Positions 32,325-44,909 are shown, numbered from the stretch's first letter. The stretch is 64,000 bases of DNA from Angiostrongylus vasorum (GCA_018806985.1 JADANN010000411.1:25897-89896); one strand, 5' to 3'. Numbers and translations: made by a program. Notes: generated by a model from the sequence alone, not told the origin.

Positions 32325-34768
32325 CGGATCCACATCGTGGTGAAGACCTGGATACGCCCTTGCAAGGTTAAGTCTGCGCTCCAGGGAGAACCAAGTTGCA
32401 CGACCAGTAATAGGCCAGCCTCAGTACCCCCGCACACTTGATGCTCCCGTCTATGACTTCAGGAGGTGAGACGACCGGTGACAGGCCACAAAATCTGGGA
32501 TTACGCAGGACGTCATTTGAACTGGATCTGACGAATACACGCACGACAAGCCGTGGAGATTGTTTCTTACCCTGCACGTATAAGGCCAGAACCCTCTCCA
32601 CAGACGCCGATCTTCACGCTCTTCTTGAAGCCGCAGATCGTATTAAATTCCATATGATCGCACTAGACGAAACAAAAACTAAGAAGAGCGACATTCGCCA
32701 ACCAAACAAAGGAACACTGGTGATCCGTGGAGAAAAGGCCCCGTCACGAAATGTGGGCGGCATGGGCATTGTCGTCCACCCGTCCATTGTCCATCTGGTC
32801 GACTCATACTAGATCCATTCCTCTCATTTAACCGTCCTCCTTCTTCATTCTTCAACTGACGCGTCATGAGAAGCTAATTATCATCAGTTGTTACTCACCG
32901 AACGACACAGCTGAGTACGAATTAAATGCTTTCTACTATCTGTTGGAGGAAGCTATGCGCAATGACAAAGCGTATTCTAAATTCGTTGGCGGGAACTTGT
33001 AAACCAGAATACAAAAAGGCCAACGAAACCGAACACAGTATAGAAAAACTTCACATTACGAGAAGCAAATGTAAATGAAACCGTCCCGCATGACTGCCAT
33101 CTGCAGCAGGTCTCCTTCCATGGAAACTACTTTCTCCAGAAGAAAGAAAGCAGCAGGTGGACATGGGAGTCTGCTAACCGCATGGTTCATGCGGAGATCG
33201 ACCACCTTCTGACAAACAGACACAAACAGAAGATGGTGCCTACTTGACAAATCGGTAGTCTCGTCATCCTGTATTGGTTCCGATCACCGCTGTCTTGGCG
33301 CGAAGATTCGGTTCAGTCGTAAGCTGGAAAAAGAATTCATGCCATCGACCATGAAGAAAAAGTCTAGCTGTGTACGACAAGAACATTCTGAACGAAAATC
33401 TATCCAAACGTGACTCGCAGATTAAAGAAGACCCGACCGAAGACTACGAGGTGCTTGTCGAAGGACTGAGAAGTTATGCTGAATTCGCCTCAGTTCCTCA
33501 AGCAAAAAGATTGGATCGCACCCCCACTACTTCTAAGGAGTTCATCGAGAAGAGAACGAAGCTGAAGCTTGATCCTAGCCCTGATGAACGAAGATGGCAG
33601 CACCAAATCTTTCCGCCATGACATGGAATTAATGACGAAAACGTTCTACACCAACCTTTTCCGTTCCACATTGCACTTCCCAAACCGTAATATTCCTGCT
33701 GGTAAAAGAAAACCTTGAATTTCTCCTACTGAGGTTTGAGTTGCGATAGAAAGCATGAAAAGGAACACAGCGGAAAGACCCGATAATATCATCGCGGATT
33801 ACCTTAGAGCTGGAAGCCACAATTTACACGCACTTTTCGCAAATCATATGAGAGCCTGCCTTCAAAAGGGAAAAAATCCCACATCAGTGGAGGACGTCGC
33901 GCACGGTCATCCTGTCCAATAAAGGAGACCGAAGGCACCTTCGTAACTATCGTCCGATTTGCTTGTTGAGTGTACTCTACAAGCTCTTCACGATGATTAC
34001 CCCTTTCGCACGCACCAAGGACATTGGATGAGACGCAACCAGTGGAGCAAGAAGAATTTGGACAAGGATTTTGTTGCACTGACCACATACAAATAGTGTC
34101 CAGGGTCATTTTTGTCGTGAACACCTCCGGCCTCTAGTCCTAATCATTGTTGACTATGAAAAAAGCGTACAACAATGTCGATACGAATGCAGTCCTATCA
34201 GCGCTCGTCGACCAAGGAGTAGACCTATCCTACATAAGAAATCTCTCTGACTGTTATCAGAACTGCACTACGAAAACATTTTCATCTACATCTTACCATA
34301 AAAGGATGAAGGAGCTCTCGGCGTTGATCAATCCCTGAGGAATGCGCCATGACTTCATTCAGTATAGTTGGAGGTGACTGATTGCGTATCTGGCCGTTAC
34401 AATGACTCGCGGTGGCTTACCGATGTATCGAGCCAGTGCTGCTATCCTCCCATACAAGTCTGGTACCAGCAGAGGGCGCGTGTGCCGCAGTGGTTGGTAG
34501 CGCCAATGCGACACACACGTGGAGTCGATCTCCGCGCACATGGCTCACCAAGCCTTCCATCCCTCGGGGATAGACAAATTGGTACCAGACTTCTTACCAT
34601 ATCCATAGGAACAACACTTCGACAAGGCGGCACAATATCGCCAAAGCTGCTTAGTGCTGCATTACAGTGGATAATGAAATCACTCGATAGGGATGAGAAA
34701 GCCATACGCATTGATTGGAAATTCCTATCAAACCTTCGCTTCGCCAACGATATCTTCGTCGTTCCTCT
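32325..34768 (+). mobile_element. RTE family B LINE, 3'-deleted, with nested SINE1
   Basis: The 5' UTR (32325-32430) equals that of the 1925-4920 copy. The endonuclease N-terminus is at 32438-32812 ([27 protein letters not shown]). A linker (33370-33621), RT pieces (33780-34290) and the palm after the SINE (34600-34768) follow; the palm box is F-A-N-D at 34740-34751. It ends just after the palm and meets unit b flank sequence at about 34769, so the 3' third of the LINE and some of the unit b flank are missing. Confidence 0.8.
34300..34591 (-). mobile_element. SINE1 with internal 5' inversion, nested in RTE-B
   Basis: TCTTACCAT at 34291-34299 and 34592-34600 is the target duplication; RTE-B sequence resumes on both sides. 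The left part (34300 to about 34478) is the SINE1 3' half in minus orientation. The right part (about 34482-34591) is the SINE1 5' half in plus orientation, starting exactly at the element's 5' end (GGGCGCGTGTG). Both halves stop at the same internal GGTACCAG site. This is the structure expected from twin priming during target-primed reverse transcription. Confidence 0.85.
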
Positions 34769-34939
34769 TTGACAACCTTACTATCAAACCATCACCTGGT
34801 TGAGTGAATAAGGAGCTCATTCAGGTCCAAATTCTAGAAACCCCTTCTGCTACGTCATCAACAAATTCTGGACCATTTGGTTTGTATCCGATATCTTCCC
34901 ATGGCGTTCGGCAATAATATAAGAATATTAAAGGAAGTG
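34769..34939 (+). other. 3' flank remnant of collagen unit b
   Basis: CTATCAAACCATCACCTGGTTGAGTGAATAAGG matches the 3' flanks of unit a (21325-21355) and unit c (37550-37585). No gene. Confidence 0.55.
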
Positions 34940-35405
34940 GAGGCGAAGTATCCGATGGTATTCCAATCACAGTTACCGAATTCTTCAAGCTGGCTCTTCT
35001 AAAACAACGTTTAAGCTGCACTTATAGCGAGGGAAATAAATGGCAAGATAAACGGGACGACTTGTCGTTCGTGGGCATCGGTCTTCCCCTGTTACTATCC
35101 TTAAAGTTTACAGTTTCACATCTATTGAAAGCTTAACGTGCGAATCTCATGGATTCTTCCTTCTCCTCTCTTCCTGAGCACAGATTGGTGGCTGCTCTAA
35201 ACGTGTTTCTTGAAAGTACCTTTCTGCATTTAAGGGGTGACAGCTCGTTAATCTCCTTGGGGTCTACAGGTTGTAGCGCTGACATGGTAAAACGTTCAAA
35301 GAAAAAAAGACAACCAAAGATAAAAAAAACAGTGGCAAGTAGGAAGGAACAAATTAGTGATAACAGTAGCTATAACATTGTTGTTAATAACAAGCGATAT
35401 TAATA
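34940..35405 (-). repeat. R2 chimeric repeat, upstream of collagen unit c
   Basis: The reverse strand reads decayed PLE linker sequence, then the fusion to non-coding sequence and the AT-rich leader, collinear with 11144-11780. Confidence 0.6.
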
Positions 35406-35409
35406 ATAG

Positions 35410-36196
35410 TAATTATGGTAATAATAACAATAATGATGGGCATTGCAGAAGAAAGTGAGGAATTGTCTTCTTTTTTCTCAAGAGGGGCAAGTAGATGTTC
35501 ATTAAACACATTCATATTGTCCAGAATTCCACAGAAATCCATTCTAAGAAGAAGGGATGAAAGCTTTAGCAAGATATCGGTATGGAATTACATTGTGTCA
35601 TTTTTTGGTTGAAAATAACCGTTAAGGAAACGGAGAATATATCTGTTAAAGAATACTCTTTGTCTCCAAACAAGGTACCAGGCAGAAACTCTCTACGGAA
35701 AAGCGGATGTTCCTATTCAGTCAGTTAAACTTGAAACGCCTTTGCGCAGGATTGTTCAGACCGTTCCTTCTTCCATAAATTCTTTGTTCTTATCTGATGC
35801 ACTTACTCACATATGTCGTCGAAGGATTGAATTGCCACCTGTGGGAACTGTTTCTTCTTTGTTTGATGTTCTATCGCACACAGAAACAACTCTTTCAGAT
35901 TGTACTCACGTGAACATTCTGAAACTACATCTTAACCCTGCCTACTCCTCAGGTATCATAAGCAAATTTATTGGTCGTCTCTCTCCATTCACTTAGATCC
36001 TGTGACTGCCTTCATATTTTTTTAAGCATTCTTGCTTCAGTTGGTAGAATCATACTGTTGGATTCTCTTTCTCGCAACCATTTTTAATCACTGTAGTGTG
36101 AACCATTTGCAAAATTACAGTTTTTGATTCCTTTTGGTCCAATAGACGCAGAAGATGCAAAGACGAGTGTACCATTGCAGAAACATCGCACTGAGC
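35410..36196 (+). promoter_or_regulatory. Upstream region of collagen unit c
   Basis: The most complete of the four upstream blocks. Acceptor AAAATTACAG ends at 36120, 76 bases before the ATG. It includes an open frame from about 35614 to 35996 that is partly conserved in units b and d (see findings). Confidence 0.5.
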
Positions 36197-36725
36197 ATGA
36201 AGCACATTTCCATTTTCGTTGCTCATGTTGGGATTGCTCTGGTAGGTTAGTGTTTTTCAGTATCCTAGGACGACCGCTTCTCCGAATAGTGAACAGGTGT
36301 TATGACCTTTGACGCGTGTAAATAATGCTGTCCCATGGAGGAATGCGGGAGCCAGGGACAACAATGCGGCCGCAGCAAGAGACAACAAGGCGACGTGAGC
36401 CAGACCCACGAGGGGCACCGGGGCCACCAGGGCCACCAGGGCTACCGGGGCTCCCAGGGCAAGCAGGGCGAGCAGGGCCAGAAGGGCTAGATGGGAAGCG
36501 AGCGCTACCAGGGAGAGCAGCGCACCAGGTGTAGGAGGGCGAGACGGGCCACCTAGGCCATCTGGGCTAGTTAGACCACCAGGGGCCACCAGGGCAAGAT
36601 ATGGGAGCCCGAATCCGAATGTAAACGAGGGTAACAGACATAGAATGCAAATTAAAAGTTCAGATAAAGAGGTAAGGATGCCCAATTAATGATGAGCGTT
36701 ACGAGCACTTTAAATAGTTTACTAC
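36197..36725 (+). pseudogene. Collagen-like gene, unit c, broken
   Basis: Exon 1 (36197-36241) encodes MKHISIFVAHVGIAL and has the GTAGGT donor. The expected acceptor TTTCAG is TTTGAC (near 36310), so splicing as in unit a is not possible. The Gly-X-Y frame (about 36415-36534: [19 protein letters not shown]) meets a stop at 36534. Gly-X-Y-like sequence resumes in another frame (GGRDGPPRPSG), and the position equivalent to R-x-R-R reads R-I-R-M followed by a stop. Tail codons KLKVQIK remain visible. Confidence 0.75.
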
Positions 36726-37690
36726 TAGTAAAAAAGGTTGGTGGTCTCCAAAACTGACGCGCGAGATAAGTAGCACACTAACATCGACTTGAGTAGGATG
36801 TAAATCATACTACTGCAGAATTTCCTTAAACACCTTTTGTAGTCATCATTTTCTTGAAGGCACTCGTTTAAGGGGGATATTCCATTGTATTCATATGCAG
36901 TGTACCTTGAGATCGAGCTGCAAAAACACCTTATTGTCCACCATTTTGTTAATAGGGTCGGGTGTTTAGGTGGTGGACTATGGTGCTGGAAAACATCCAA
37001 AACGACTCAAGTGTTACTGTGAAAAACGCATTGAACGGGCCATCTGATGAAGACTTTTTGTATTCGCCTTGCTAGTAATAAATCTTCTTGCTGGTCTCTG
37101 TTGTATTTGCATAGGTTAAATTATTCCATGAGATAAGAAATTAACTACTGTCAAACAATGTATTCTCCTGCTGCTGCACTGTAATAATTTTACATCAAAA
37201 AAATTTCTCCTGGGCGACCATCCCGAACATTATCCAATGCATCGTTCGATAAAATAGTGCAAAGTCTATTGAAGAGCTAAGGAAACTCGTTGGGAGATAT
37301 AGACTTCTGATTCCGATATTCATCATCTCCGGCTTGAATTGTGATCTCTAGCAAGACGTATTAGCTGTGGACACACGACTCTAACCATCATGTCCTCAAG
37401 TCAGGTGTTACCGCTGAAACGCTACCAATAATAGAGATTTTTAGGTAGCATGTAATCCTATCGATAAAAAGAACCTTGTTTGACGAACCCACTAAGCAGA
37501 ATCTTTCGCTTCCATCCAATGTCAGTCAGTCTTTTTTTCGCAAATCTCGTTATCAAAGAATCACTTGGTTGAGTGAAGAAAGGCGCTCATTCGGGACTAC
37601 ATTCTAGAAACTTCCTCTGCCACGTCATCAACATACGTTGGCGTTGTTTGTCGTTGTTGTTGCCGTTGTTGTTTCGAAAGAAACGCCATC
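36726..37690 (+). repeat. 3' flank of collagen unit c
   Basis: Aligns with 20733-21430 (unit a) and with the reverse of 39240-40240 (unit d), including the terminal GTTGTT-rich stretch at 37640-37675. Non-coding. Confidence 0.6.
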
Positions 37691-39239
37691 GTAGAGTGAT
37701 GAAATCTGACAAAACCAACTACTAAGTGTAACCTAGGGAATTCGAATTCGATTCAAATAGAATAGTTATGTCTCCGTCTAATTCCATCAGCTGCCATATT
37801 TCATTGATGCTAAAGTACTGCAAAAAGCGTGCTGGTTGCAGAGAAAAGTGGCTGATCTGACCTGATTAGAACAACGTTACCGAATGAATGCTAAGAAAGA
37901 GAAGAAGATTCTCCTCGTAGAAGTGCTGAGTTTCTACGTGTTTAGTGACTACCTTACATAAATAGTGAAAGCCTTTATATAAGTTGCAACCTAACGATGA
38001 TTTTGTAATAAAAGTTTGAAAACAACCGATGCGCGATCGCTCCCGCGCGCGACGTCGTGCGTGCTCTCCTTTCGTCGCGCGACCGACTCGTTGTGACGTG
38101 CAAAAATTGGGGCCAGCTGTTTTTTTTTCCCTCGTATTCCAGGACGGCCAACGTTCGTTTTCGATATCCATGGGGTTTTCGATCCGTTGAAATCAGGTTA
38201 GGAAGCCATATATTATTGATTTTTCGTGATCAACAGTCTGTTTAGTTCTAGCCGTGGTAACCGCTTTGTTGCTAAGCCATGTTTACTAACTTTTTGCGAA
38301 GCTTCTCCTTAAAGCTGGAAGTTTTGCTTCGTTATAATTTCCGCTTAAGAAAAGCGTTGTATTTGGTGCAGTCAAGGTACTTACTCACTCCTAGGGATAT
38401 AGAGTTGTTTGAAATGTCCCTATACTCGTACCAAAGCTGTAAAGGTTCATTTGTAGTGTAGTTATGGATTTAGCTTTGGAGGTACCGCTTGTGAAGAACA
38501 ATCCGAAGCAGGACAAACATGGATCTGCCAGATTTCTAGTTTTGTCGACCTATGGTGAATCTCTTGAATCTACTATGATTCATAGTCCCTGTTCGTCGAG
38601 TAAAGTAATTAAGAGGTTTTCAGTTTATTAGAGTGGTATAGCATGGAAAAACATTCTTCCACAAGAAATATCTTCTCTTACCTCATTCTGCAATGCAAAA
38701 GTTTTTCACATGGAAGAATTCAGGATTTGGGAGGAGCACGACTACAGGGCTTCCGGACACGTGGAGGTGTCAGTACTTCTTCATCTTTACTGAAGTAATA
38801 CACTTATGGCAAATTTCTTTTGAGTGTTTTTTTCAAGAACCACTAGTGATTTGTACGTGTTCAGACGTTTGTTTTATTTTCAAAGTAGATTTGTGGAGTC
38901 ATTATAGACGAAAAGGTTTCAGTTCTCTAGTGTTCAGACAGGTACTGTATTGTTTCCTGAAGTACTGAATTATACTGGTGTGATCACGATTTTACTGTTT
39001 TACTGATTTGAATAGTATCTGTGAAGCATTCGCTTTATATCATTATAAAAAACCTTAGAAATCCATCTATTATCCTCCCTACTAGATGGCCAATACCTTG
39101 TCGACGCTATCGAGCTCTATGATGCATGCAACTCTTTATACCACAGTACCGTCAGCTAATTTTGTTATGTCTCGTTTGAACTGCCCTACGGGCAGAACTG
39201 TTATTATCTGTTATTTTTTGATGTTTCTATGAACAAATC
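37691..39239. other. Spacer between inverted units c and d; no gene recognised
   Basis: Mostly AT-rich with short frames (37866-38171 minus, 38693-38968 plus) lacking known motifs. A CpG-dense patch with GCGCGCG and GTCGCGCGAC stands out at 38028-38095. No element of the repeat families in this window is present. Confidence 0.4.
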
Positions 39240-40275
39240 TTGTTGAGCTGACGGGACGTTGGTACCACTTGTTGTTGTTGTTTGTTGTTGTTGCTTGTTG
39301 TTGTTGTTTGTTGTTGTCGTTGTTGTTGTTGTTGTTTGTTATCGTTGTTGTTTGTTGTTGCTATTGTTGTTTGTTGTTGTTGTTGTTTGTTTTGTAACAA
39401 CTACGACAAACAACGCCAAAGTTTGTTGATGATGGGGCAGAGGAAGTTTCTGGAATTCAGTCCTAAATGATCGCCTTTCTTCACTCAGCCATGTGATTCT
39501 TTGACAACGAGATTTGCGTGAAAAGCGACTGATTGACATTGGGCGGAGGAGAAAGATTCTGCTTAGTGCTTTCGTCAGATAAGAATTTTTTTTTATGGGT
39601 AGCATTACACATGGCCTACAAATCTCTATTATTGCTAGCGGTTGAGCGGTAACACCTTGCTAGAGGATATGATGCTTAGAGGCGTGTGTCCACAGCTGAT
39701 ACGTCCTGCTAGAGGTTGACAATTCAAGCCGGAGATGATGATTATCGGAATCAAAAGTACGTCTTCCGACAAATTTCCTAACCTGTTCAATAGACTTTGC
39801 ATTATTTTCTCGAACAATACATTGGATATTGTTACGGATGGTCAACGAGGACAAAGTAACCTATGCAAATACAGCAAAGACCAGCAAGAAGGTTTATTAC
39901 TAGCATCTCGAATACAGAAAAAGTCTTCATCAGACCGCAGCTTCAATGCGTTTCTTCACAATAACACTTGAACGGTTGTGGATGTTCCCCAGCACCATCG
40001 TTCAGCACCTAAACACCCGACCCTATAAACAAAATGATCTATTACAAGGCGTTTTGCAAACTGATCTCAAGTTACATCGTATATGAATACAGTGGACTAT
40101 CCTACTTAAATAGGAAGCTTTAAGTCAATGATGATTACAAAAAGTGTTCTAGGAAAGCTCTACAGTCTTGTGATTTGTACACTATTTAAGTCGTTCTTAG
40201 GCTGCTAATCTATATCACGTGTTGGTATTGGAGACCGCCAAAATTTCTACTAGTAGTTCCTTATTTAAATTACTC
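39240..40275 (-). repeat. 3' flank of collagen unit d
   Basis: Reverse complement aligns with 36726-37690. A TTG-type microsatellite expansion occupies about 39268-39395, where unit c has only a short GTTGTT stretch. Frames across it (39282-39470) are repeat artefacts. Confidence 0.6.
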
Positions 40276-40857
<582 letters not shown>

Positions 40858-40940
40858 GCTCAGTCAAGAGGACGATGCTTCTGCAACGACACACTCGACT
40901 TTGCACATCCTGCGTCTATTGGGCAAAAAGGAATCAAAAA

Positions 40941-41235
40941 GCTTATAAACTGGTCTTTTTGAGCCTATGCAAGGTTGGTATAGGTCTTCTTTGTCGTTGT
41001 TGTTTTTGTTGTCGTTGTTGTCTTGCTGCTGGTGTTGTTCGTCGATAGCCGACGTTTCGGCGATTTCGCCTTCCTCAGAGCCGTGCTGTTTCGCGTGGGT
41101 CCCACTCGCACAACAACAACAACGACAGCGAAGACTTATACCAACCTCATATCGGCTCAAAAAGACTGGTTTACAAGATCGTACAAATAAACATATCAAC
41201 CATTTATGCCGAGGTGTAGAGAAAGTCTCTCTTTT
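40941..41235 (-). mobile_element. 295-bp palindromic PLE derivative with central hammerhead motif
   Basis: GAATCAAAAA at 40931-40940 and 41236-41245 is a 10-bp target duplication; unit c has the empty site. The outer arms (about 40941-41000 and 41125-41190) are inverted copies, sharing TATACCAACCT and GGCTCAAAAAGAC. A hammerhead-like motif (41046-41084) lies between them. CAAC/GTTG tracts flank the core. It has no coding sequence, so it must depend on other elements. Confidence 0.8.
41046..41084 (-). ncRNA. Hammerhead-like ribozyme, core intact
   Basis: Minus strand: CTGAGGA (41078-41072), stem II GGCG/CGCC with an AAAT loop, then GAAACGTC (41058-41051). Flanking GGCT/GGCT can form a 4-position stem I with two wobble pairs. 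Cleavage is expected after GTC. Confidence 0.65.
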
Positions 41236-41971
41236 GAATCAAAAAACTGTGAATTTACAAAGGGACAAGGATGTCTTCGGTGCAACTGCAGTAGAAAACA
41301 TACTATAGTGACTAAAGAGGAACACAACAGTGTGATTCTAGCAACTGAAGCAAGGACGCTTAGAAAATATGAAGGCAGTCACAGGATCTAAGTGAATAGA
41401 GAGATGAGCGACCAATTTGCTTTTATTCCTAGAGGAGTAGGCGGAGTTAGGATTTAGATTCAGAGTGTTCAGGTGAGTACAATCTGATAGAGTTGTTTCT
41501 GTGTGCGATAGAACATTAAACAAAGAAGAAAAAGTTCCCACAAAGAGCCAATTCAATCCTTTCGACGACATATGTGAGTAAGTGCATCAGATAAGAACAA
41601 AGAATTTATGGAAGAAGGAACGGTCCGAACAATCCTACGCAAGGGCGTTTCAAGTCCAACTGAGTGAATGGGAACATCTGCATTTCTGTAGAGAGTTTCT
41701 GCGTGGTACCTTGTATGGAAACACAGAGTATTCCCTAACAGCTATATTCTCCCTCACTTTAACGCTTGTTTTCAACCACAAATGAAATAATGTAATTTCA
41801 TAGCTGTATCTTACTATTGCTTTCACTGCCTTCTTCTTAGAATCGATTTCTGGGGAATTCTGAACAACTAGGAATGTGTTTTCTGAACACCTACTTACCC
41901 TCCTAAGAAAAAAAATACACAATTGGTCATTTTCATTCGCAGTGCCCATTAATATTACTACTGTTATTGTT

Positions 41972-44818
41972 CCACGGATCTCCTTCATACGAGAAATCTC
42001 GGGCCGATCACTCGCGAGGTCACGAGGCGCATCCACAGATGGTGGACAAGGCGCTGATCGCGGACCAAAAGCGACATTTGCTTCCTTGAGACCCAGCTGT
42101 GTCCTGGAGATGGACTCCCTGTCTTTGCTGCTCCGATTTGGCACATACTTTCTGTATTTACGAAGCGTATTCATACATGCGTGTGTGGGTGCGTTCTACT
42201 TCGTGCGGATTGTCTTTTACGAGTTAATTCGGTCAAAGCCTACAATCAAGTGAAAGGGAAAGTATATGGGAGGCGGTTAGGAACCGCCTCCAACAAATAA
42301 GCCACCCGTAAGTAGACCCACCCCGCACGTTCAGAGCCCAGCAAGCTATACGTTGGTATCAAAATGCTAAATACAGTAAAAAACGACCATCATTCCCCTG
42401 ATCCCGAAAAAGACCCCGATTCGGCAGCGTTGGGTTGGACGAGCACGGAGAGGCTGCGAAAATCTCAGGGCCGTTCTGAGTTGCCTAAATCGCAAAGAAC
42501 TAAGGTGAAGATCTGCACCTACAATTCACGTACATTTGTATCCGTGTCCTCCACAGAACACTTGCTCATTCAAGCAAGAGGGATAAGGTACGAGACGAGA
42601 CCACTCTACCCATTCAACGCCGTCTATGACACTGGGAAGAAGTGTTCCACGGATCATGAGACAGAGGAGGATTCGGCGTCGTGGGCCGTTCTCATCAACA
42701 CGAGTTTGTCCATAAACACCGATTCATGCGAACAACTATCAATCCCAAATTGGACGTTTGCAAATAAAGAGATGTGGATCAATAATGGCTTTGAAAATGT
42801 TCGTCATTTACCGCCGACATCAAACTATGACGAAGAAGAAGTCGAAGCCTTCTATATGGTCTTGGAGAAGTTCTATAGAGAAGACCATACATTCTTCAAG
42901 ATCATCATTGGAGATTCTAACGCTAAGATTGCACCAAGAAGAACGTCTGAAGATGGTCAAGTTGGGACCAGCGGATTAGAATGGAACGAACAGGGTGAGC
43001 GGGTATTTGACTTTATCACGGCGACCAAGACCGTCAATGGTTACTTGCAATTCTAAAAGCCCCACATTCGACGCTGGATGTAAGTCTCTCCCAATGGAGA
43101 TTGCCACAACGAAATAGGCCACAACGCAGTAAATTGGGGGGTTTGCCCAACCGATATCGCTGTTGTCCCAAAATTCTGCACGGGATCAGGCCATCACGTC
43201 CTTCGTGCAAAATTTCATTCCTGGTGGAAAGGAGAAGAAGCCACTATACTCAAAAACCGAGGTCCCAGAACCACCACAAACTGGGACTTATTCAATCCAT
43301 TAGTCGGCTGTTGGAAAGGTGCCGTCAACATCTTCACGTTACTGCAGTGAATGCTGAGCTCTCGAAAATCACCAAGAGACCTCTGCCACTAGAACCATTA
43401 GTGCATATCTCAAATATATACATCATATATAAAATTTATACAAATATAAATTTTACATATATTACATACATGAAATATACATATATATCGAATGTCTGAG
43501 CATCATAGAACCATTATTCCAAATTGAACCAAGGGTAGACTGGATTACATGGAAATGCTATGGAAAGCGAGAAAAGAGAGTTCGAAAGCCACCAAGGAAC
43601 TATATCTCCGGAAACCGTCGAGCAAATACACCAGCGTAGAATCGCACGAGCAACATTCAACCACCAACTCACATCCGAACTTGCAAAACAGCGCACACAG
43701 GCCACAAAGGAAGATCTCAAAGATAGAAGAGCAGCAGTTATGGTCGAAGTAGCAGAGACTGGGAAAAGCATTTGCAAAGCAAACCGAAGAACTTTGACTT
43801 AACTGAGATAGAAGCAGTCATGGAAGTTCTTAATAGTCAAGGAGTCCCTACTCAGTAGATAAAGATTCTTCGTGAGCTGTACAAAAAATTTCACAACCAA
43901 GAAGTCACCATTCTACAACGATATTAACACTGGTGTCAAAGAGGTAATAGGCAAGGTGATACTATCTTGCCAAAATTATTTACTGCCACCCTCCTGAAAG
44001 TCATGCGAGCATTGGATTGGGAAAACAAGGGAGTTAAAATAGAGGGTCGGCAGTTACACCATCTTCGCTTTGCTGATGACATCGTCCTTATAACGCAACT
44101 TTAGCCAAGCGGAACGAATGCTTGCCGCCTTTGATAAAGCCTGTTGAAAGATTGGTCTTCGATGTCTTCTTCTCACAAAAACGATGTTCATGAGGAACGA
44201 ATTGGTTTCGTGTGCACCATTCACGCTCAACGGAACGAATATCTCCGGAACGCTCTAGTTATGTCTATCTAGGTCGGGAAATCAGCATGCTGGACGCCTT
44301 AGCTCCACAGCTGAGCAGAAGGAAACGAGCGGCTTGGAGAGCTTTTAAGAGTATCGATGATGTAGTGAAAAGAACAAAGAACACCCGACTCTGTGCCATT
44401 CTTTGACTCAACGGTAGTTCCTTCCACTAACGTATGCGTCAGATACCTGGTCACTGCATAAGCACGATGAAAGATCACTCAGCGTTATTGAACGCGTAGT
44501 CGAAAGCACAATGCTAGTAGAATCACGTTTCACACAAGTAAGGGAAGGTTTCCGGAGCTCCGACCTGCGTCAACGATCAAAATCAAGACAGCCGTTGGTG
44601 ACTGGATTCTTCCGGAGATGTTAAACGCACTGCAGGAAAGCCACCGTCTCGATGGTCAGAGTTCTTCAACGAAGATCTTAGAAGAAAGATATGATACTCG
44701 ACGAGCCCTGAGCGAGCAGAACCCACTGGACTACTCTTGCATGCGACAGGGAGAAATGGAAGATTTACTGGGGCCTGCTCGAGTCACTGGCGATCAAAGG
44801 GACCACAAGTGATACAGT
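41972..44818 (+). mobile_element. RTE family A LINE with internal deletions
   Basis: The complete 5' UTR starts CCACGGATCTCC; the endonuclease is at 42364-43250, the linker at 43560-43802, then a jump directly to the palm (GAGATAGAAGCAGTCATGGAAG at about 43808), the F-A-D-D box intact (44069-44080), and the C-terminal block to 44818. The RT fingers are deleted. An AT-only-like tract (43395-43495, ATATACAT-rich) and about 60 unrelated bases sit between endonuclease and linker. It is inserted in the upstream part of unit d. Confidence 0.8.
42364..43250 (+). pseudogene. RTE-A endonuclease domain (unit d copy)
   Basis: The 230-codon frame contains ICTYNSRTF (Ala changed), an eroded ETR region, [53 protein letters not shown], where GDFNAKIG is GDSNAKIA. 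The GSDH motif survives as GSGHH in another frame near 43185. Several active-site substitutions point to loss of function. Confidence 0.75.
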
Positions 44819-44829
44819 GATTGTCATTG

Positions 44830-44909
44830 TTGCTACTGACGTTATTATTATCACTACTATTATTGTCGTCGCTTACTATTAATAACAATGTTATCGCTAT
44901 TGTTAGCAC
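44830..44909 (+). repeat. R2 AT-rich leader fragment
   Basis: TTACTATTAATAACAATGTTATCGCTATTGTTAGCAC matches the R2 leader at 11200-11245 and 63930-63970. It is cut at 44909 by PLE coding sequence. Confidence 0.6.

Larger units (their letters stand above)
40858..41971 (-). promoter_or_regulatory. Upstream region of collagen unit d, with a PLE palindrome inserted
   Basis: Aligned with 35410-36196 of unit c in reverse. The acceptor (minus AAATTCACAG) ends at 41247. The PLE-derived element 40941-41235 sits between this acceptor and the ATG, in the presumed 5' UTR. At 41972 an RTE-A has inserted. Confidence 0.5.

Noticed and set aside
39282..39470. Cys/Leu/Val-rich frame
   Set aside because: Translation of a TTG microsatellite.
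41650..42174. 174-codon minus-strand frame
   Set aside because: Runs across the junction between the unit d upstream region and the RTE-A 5' UTR; a chance opening.
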